Below, piece after piece: positions 6,859 to 9,069 of a DNA stretch of 9,069 nucleotides (the stretch's first letter is position 1; each line of letters starts with the position of its first letter). Location of the stretch: the NCBI GenBank assembly GCA_947304065.1, contig CAMZAI010000112.1, forward strand, positions 1 through 9,069, read 5' to 3'. The translations under genes were made by a program, and so were the position numbers. The notes under the pieces were generated by a model that saw nothing but the letters and a program-made list of their open reading frames with translations, was not told the origin of the DNA and searched no databases. The DNA comes from an uncultured Clostridia bacterium (GTDB lineage: Bacteria; Bacillota; Clostridia; Lachnospirales; Lachnospiraceae).

Positions 6859-6876
6859 TTTAACGTAAAAAACATC

Positions 6877-6905
6877 TTGTAAAAATCGGAGATCGATGAT
6901 AGAAT
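6877..6905 (+). promoter_or_regulatory. Putative sigma-A promoter for tetR and the symporter
   Basis: TTGTAA (6877-6882), 17 nt and TAGAAT (6900-6905), with TGA before the -10. It begins 18 bp after the GH3 stop codon. Transcription would start near 6912 and cover the TetR gene and, through a 30-bp gap, the symporter. The spacer and -10 coincide with the left arm of a long inverted repeat. Confidence 0.65.
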
Positions 6906-6956
6906 GGAAACTGGATTAAGAAGTTGTGGTTTCCAAATATTATCGGTCTCCGATTT
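6883..6956. repeat. Long inverted repeat between GH3 and tetR, overlapping the tetR promoter
   Basis: The left arm AAATCGGAGATCGATGATA (6883-6901) can pair along all 19 positions with the right arm TATTATCGGTCTCCGATTT (6938-6956), counting two G-U pairs. Inside it TGGAAAC (6905-6911) pairs perfectly with GTTTCCA (6929-6935), leaving a 17-nt loop. RNA read through from GH3 would fold into a hairpin of about 26 bp; CCTTTTCT rather than a pure T-run follows. A transcript from the 6877-6905 promoter would lack the left arm, so as DNA the arms may instead be paired operator sites, possibly for the TetR protein. Confidence 0.65.
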
Positions 6957-6979
6957 CCTTTTCTAAGGCGGGTGATTAT

Positions 6980-7570
6980 ATGAAAGACGAGAACGATCTT
7001 AAGATCAGGGTTGCGGAAGCAGCCATGAAGGCCTTTAACGAAAAAGGCGTGAAATTCAGGATGGACGATGTGGCGGCGATGCTGCAGATGAGCAAAAAGA
7101 CGCTCTACAAGCTTTATGACAGCAAGGAGAAGCTTGTGCTGAAGGCAGTTGATCTGGGCTTCGGCGCGGTCATGGAGAGCAAGCAGGCCATCATTGACGA
7201 TCCGGACATCGGAATGGTAGAGAAGATCAAACGTGTGATCATTGCCATGCCGGACAGATACCAGACAGTGGACTGGAGAAGGCTGTATGAGTTCAGGGAT
7301 TCGTTCCCCGAGGCCTATGCGCGCATTCAGTACTATCTTCAGAACAACTGGGAAGGCACGATAGACCTGGTGAAAAAGGGCATTGAGGCCGGACTTGTCA
7401 GGAACATCAATATCACGGTTTTCAGATGCATGCTTGAGAGCGCGTTCCAGAGCTTTATCGGCAATACCGCGCTGATGGATGCGGGCGTGTCTTACGAGGA
7501 CGCGCTGAATTCGATGATCGACATCGTAATGACGGGTATCGTTACAGAGAAGTGCGCTAAGAGCGAATAA
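6980..7570 (+). CDS. TetR/AcrR-family transcriptional regulator
   Basis: This is a dimeric ligand-responsive DNA-binding protein, 196 aa, typical for the family. The N-terminal helix DLKIRVAEAAMKAFNEKG (6-23) leads into the helix-turn-helix with FRMDDVAAMLQMSKKTLYKLYDSKEKLV (about 26-53), the classic TetR pattern. The all-helical C-terminal part (about 60-196) is the divergent ligand and dimer domain; its DWRRLYEFRDSFPEAYARI region recalls other uncharacterised TetR members, and the ligand cannot be read from it. I chose ATG 6980, preceded by AAGG-GGGTGA, over the in-frame GTG at 6926, whose extra codons lie inside the inverted repeat. The symporter gene starts 30 bp downstream with no terminator between, so the two should share a transcript. 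Likely targets are its own promoter and the transporter; this is inferred from position. Confidence 0.92.
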   Translation: MKDENDLKIRVAEAAMKAFNEKGVKFRMDDVAAMLQMSKKTLYKLYDSKEKLVLKAVDLGFGAVMESKQAIIDDPDIGMVEKIKRVIIAMPDRYQTVDWRRLYEFRDSFPEAYARIQYYLQNNWEGTIDLVKKGIEAGLVRNINITVFRCMLESAFQSFIGNTALMDAGVSYEDALNSMIDIVMTGIVTEKCAKSE

Positions 7571-7600
7571 TCATCTACATAGTCTTTTGGAGGTTTACAA

Positions 7601-9069
7601 ATGAACGAACAGTCTAATAAGCAGGAGAAGCGCAATATGCTTTTTTACCCTCTGGGTACGGTCGGCAGGGACATGATCTATTCCCTGTTCACCAACTACA
7701 TCATGCTCTTCATCCTTTACACCAGGAATCTGACCGACGCACAGCTCGGAGCGGTTACCGCGATCATGGTTGCGGCCCGCGTATTTGACGCGCTGAACGA
7801 TCCCATCATGGGCAATATCATCGAGCGTACACGTTCGAAATGGGGTAAATTTAAGCCCTGGCTGCTGATCGGTATCCTTTCAACGAGCATTGTCGTTTAT
7901 CTTGCTTTTAACACAGATCTGACAGGCTGGAGCTTCATCTGGTTCTTCGGCATCATTTACTTCATGTATTCGATCACATATACGATGCATGATATCTCGT
8001 ATTGGGGCATGGTTCCCGCGCTTTCGACCGACGGTGACAAGCGTAATTCGTTCACCGCACGCGCGACGCTGTTCGCAGGTATCGGCGGAACCCTCGCTTC
8101 CGTACTTATCCCGGTATTCACCGCGGGAGAGCACGCCATCGGAGGCACCACCCGTATCGCGTACGGCAGGATCGCGCTTATCATCAGCGTTCTTGCTCCG
8201 CTGTTCATTCTGTTCACACTTTTCGGCGTCAGGGAGAACCGTGACGACATGAAGAAGGAAGCTCCGAAGGTCAGCTTCAAGAAGATCGCAAAGACCATCG
8301 GCGGTAATGACCAGCTTCTCTGGATCTGCCTGATCTTCCTGCTTCAGCAGATCGGCAACGGCATCGTTCTCGGCGGCGTCGGCGCAAATTATATTTACTT
8401 CGAATTCGGATATGAGGGCGGACTCTACGGTACCTTCCAGACCGTAGGACTTGCGGCTACAGCGCTGCTGATGATCTTTTATCCGGCTATCGCGAAGAAG
8501 ATCCACAGACAGAAGCTTGTTCTGTACATGGGCATCATCGCTGCCGTGGGTTATGCGGTTCAGATCGCGGCAGGCATTGCGCTTCCCGCTGAGATGTACA
8601 AGTTCTGGATCCTCACCGCAGGCTTCATGTTCGCGAACCTCGGTCAGTACGGTCTGTACCTGATCATGATGATCTCGATCATCAATACGGTTGAGTATAA
8701 CGAGCTCAAACACGGCACCAGAGACGAGGCGATCATCACATCGATGAGACCTTTCCTTACCAAGCTTGCCAGCTCCGTAACGGTTATCATCACGACGCTG
8801 TCGTACGTTATCTGCAGAGTTACGAGTTATACAAATGCGATCTCCGATCTTGAAAGAGATGCCGAGACCGGCGTTATCACCGCAGAGACGAAGGCTTCCG
8901 AGATCGATGCCGTTGTCAGGTCCGTAGCGGAAGGGCAGAAGATCGGCCTGTTGCTGGCAATGACTCTGATCCCCTGCATCCTGATGCTGATCGCATGCGT
9001 TCTCTACCGCAAGTTCTATAAGCTTGACGAGGATAGATACGACGAAATCTGCAAAGAGATCGCAGCAAG
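7601..9069 (+). CDS. GPH-family sugar:cation symporter (MelB/XynP-like), right end cut by the window
   Basis: It should import a glycoside or oligosaccharide together with Na+ or H+. The reading frame is open for 489 codons to the window edge; GPH transporters are usually about 450-520 aa, so little is missing. The GPH signature ARVFDALNDPIMGNIIERT (59-77) holds Asp63 and Asp67, equivalents of the cation-site region of MelB, followed by GKFKPW (82-87). DISYWGMVPALSTDGDKRNS (131-150) is the second family motif, and GTRDEAIITSM (372-382) a third. I count about twelve hydrophobic segments, roughly at 14-40, 46-66, 87-103, 110-129, 152-174, 187-209, 237-260, 275-296, 305-328, 334-362, 388-408 and 447-469. 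A polar loop of about 40 residues (409-446) separates the last two. The start is fixed by GGAGG (7589-7593) with 7-nt spacing. Lying beside an esterase and a GH3 enzyme, it probably supplies their substrate; XynP-type members carry xylosides, but the sugar here is unproven. Confidence 0.93.
   Translation, partial: MNEQSNKQEKRNMLFYPLGTVGRDMIYSLFTNYIMLFILYTRNLTDAQLGAVTAIMVAARVFDALNDPIMGNIIERTRSKWGKFKPWLLIGILSTSIVVYLAFNTDLTGWSFIWFFGIIYFMYSITYTMHDISYWGMVPALSTDGDKRNSFTARATLFAGIGGTLASVLIPVFTAGEHAIGGTTRIAYGRIALIISVLAPLFILFTLFGVRENRDDMKKEAPKVSFKKIAKTIGGNDQLLWICLIFLLQQIGNGIVLGGVGANYIYFEFGYEGGLYGTFQTVGLAATALLMIFYPAIAKKIHRQKLVLYMGIIAAVGYAVQIAAGIALPAEMYKFWILTAGFMFANLGQYGLYLIMMISIINTVEYNELKHGTRDEAIITSMRPFLTKLASSVTVIITTLSYVICRVTSYTNAISDLERDAETGVITAETKASEIDAVVRSVAEGQKIGLLLAMTLIPCILMLIACVLYRKFYKLDEDRYDEICKEIAA

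Noticed and set aside
6848..6864. GTTAA/TTAAC mini-dyad across the GH3 stop codon
   Set aside because: Only about 5 A-T-rich pairs, followed by A rather than T, so not a usable terminator.
7880..8713. 277-codon minus-strand frame opposite the symporter
   Set aside because: It is highly charged and of low complexity, as expected for the reverse of membrane-segment codons, while the plus frame has clear GPH motifs.

Overview
The window looks like chromosome from an anaerobic, plant-fibre-associated Clostridia bacterium, probably Lachnospiraceae. This is inferred from strong GGAG/GGAGG ribosome binding sites, an AT-rich intergenic style around moderately GC-rich genes, a clostridial-type branched-chain aminotransferase, and a cytoplasmic esterase/GH3/GPH-transporter glycan cluster without signal peptides. 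The genus cannot be fixed from the sequence alone.

Minus-strand block (1-1616): an extended -10 promoter at 1588-1616 should drive rluF (23S rRNA pseudouridine synthase with a long basic tail), followed by ligA (NAD-dependent DNA ligase, cut by the left edge). The ligA start and its ribosome binding site lie inside the rluF tail, giving an overlap of 101 bp in different frames. The ligase deviates from the textbook family at several conserved motif positions but keeps the AMP-accepting lysine.

Divergent plus-strand gene (about 1660-2880): a convincing sigma-A type promoter, preceded by a CodY-box-like palindrome, drives ilvE, a fold-type IV branched-chain aminotransferase. A perfect 11-bp hairpin with a T-rich tail ends it.

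Glycan-use cluster (about 2900-9069, running off the right edge): an SGNH-fold esterase with extra N- and C-terminal modules, a three-domain GH3 beta-glycosidase 23 bp downstream, a TetR-family regulator, and a GPH-family sugar:cation symporter 30 bp after the regulator. None of the enzymes has a signal peptide. The simplest reading is import of a decorated oligosaccharide by the symporter, intracellular removal of ester groups by the SGNH protein, and trimming from the non-reducing end by the GH3 enzyme. Acetylated xylo- or gluco-oligosaccharides are the best guess for substrate; the sequence does not prove it.

Most unusual non-coding signals: (i) an 18-bp near-palindrome occurring twice with 16/18 identity, just downstream of the ilvE promoter and in the esterase leader; (ii) a pair of 19-nt inverted arms that overlap the tetR promoter and could fold into a long RNA hairpin in read-through transcripts. 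No tRNA, rRNA, CRISPR array, insertion sequence or phage gene was seen. There is no gene-free stretch longer than about 285 bases; the longest (1531-1813) is filled by the two divergent promoters.
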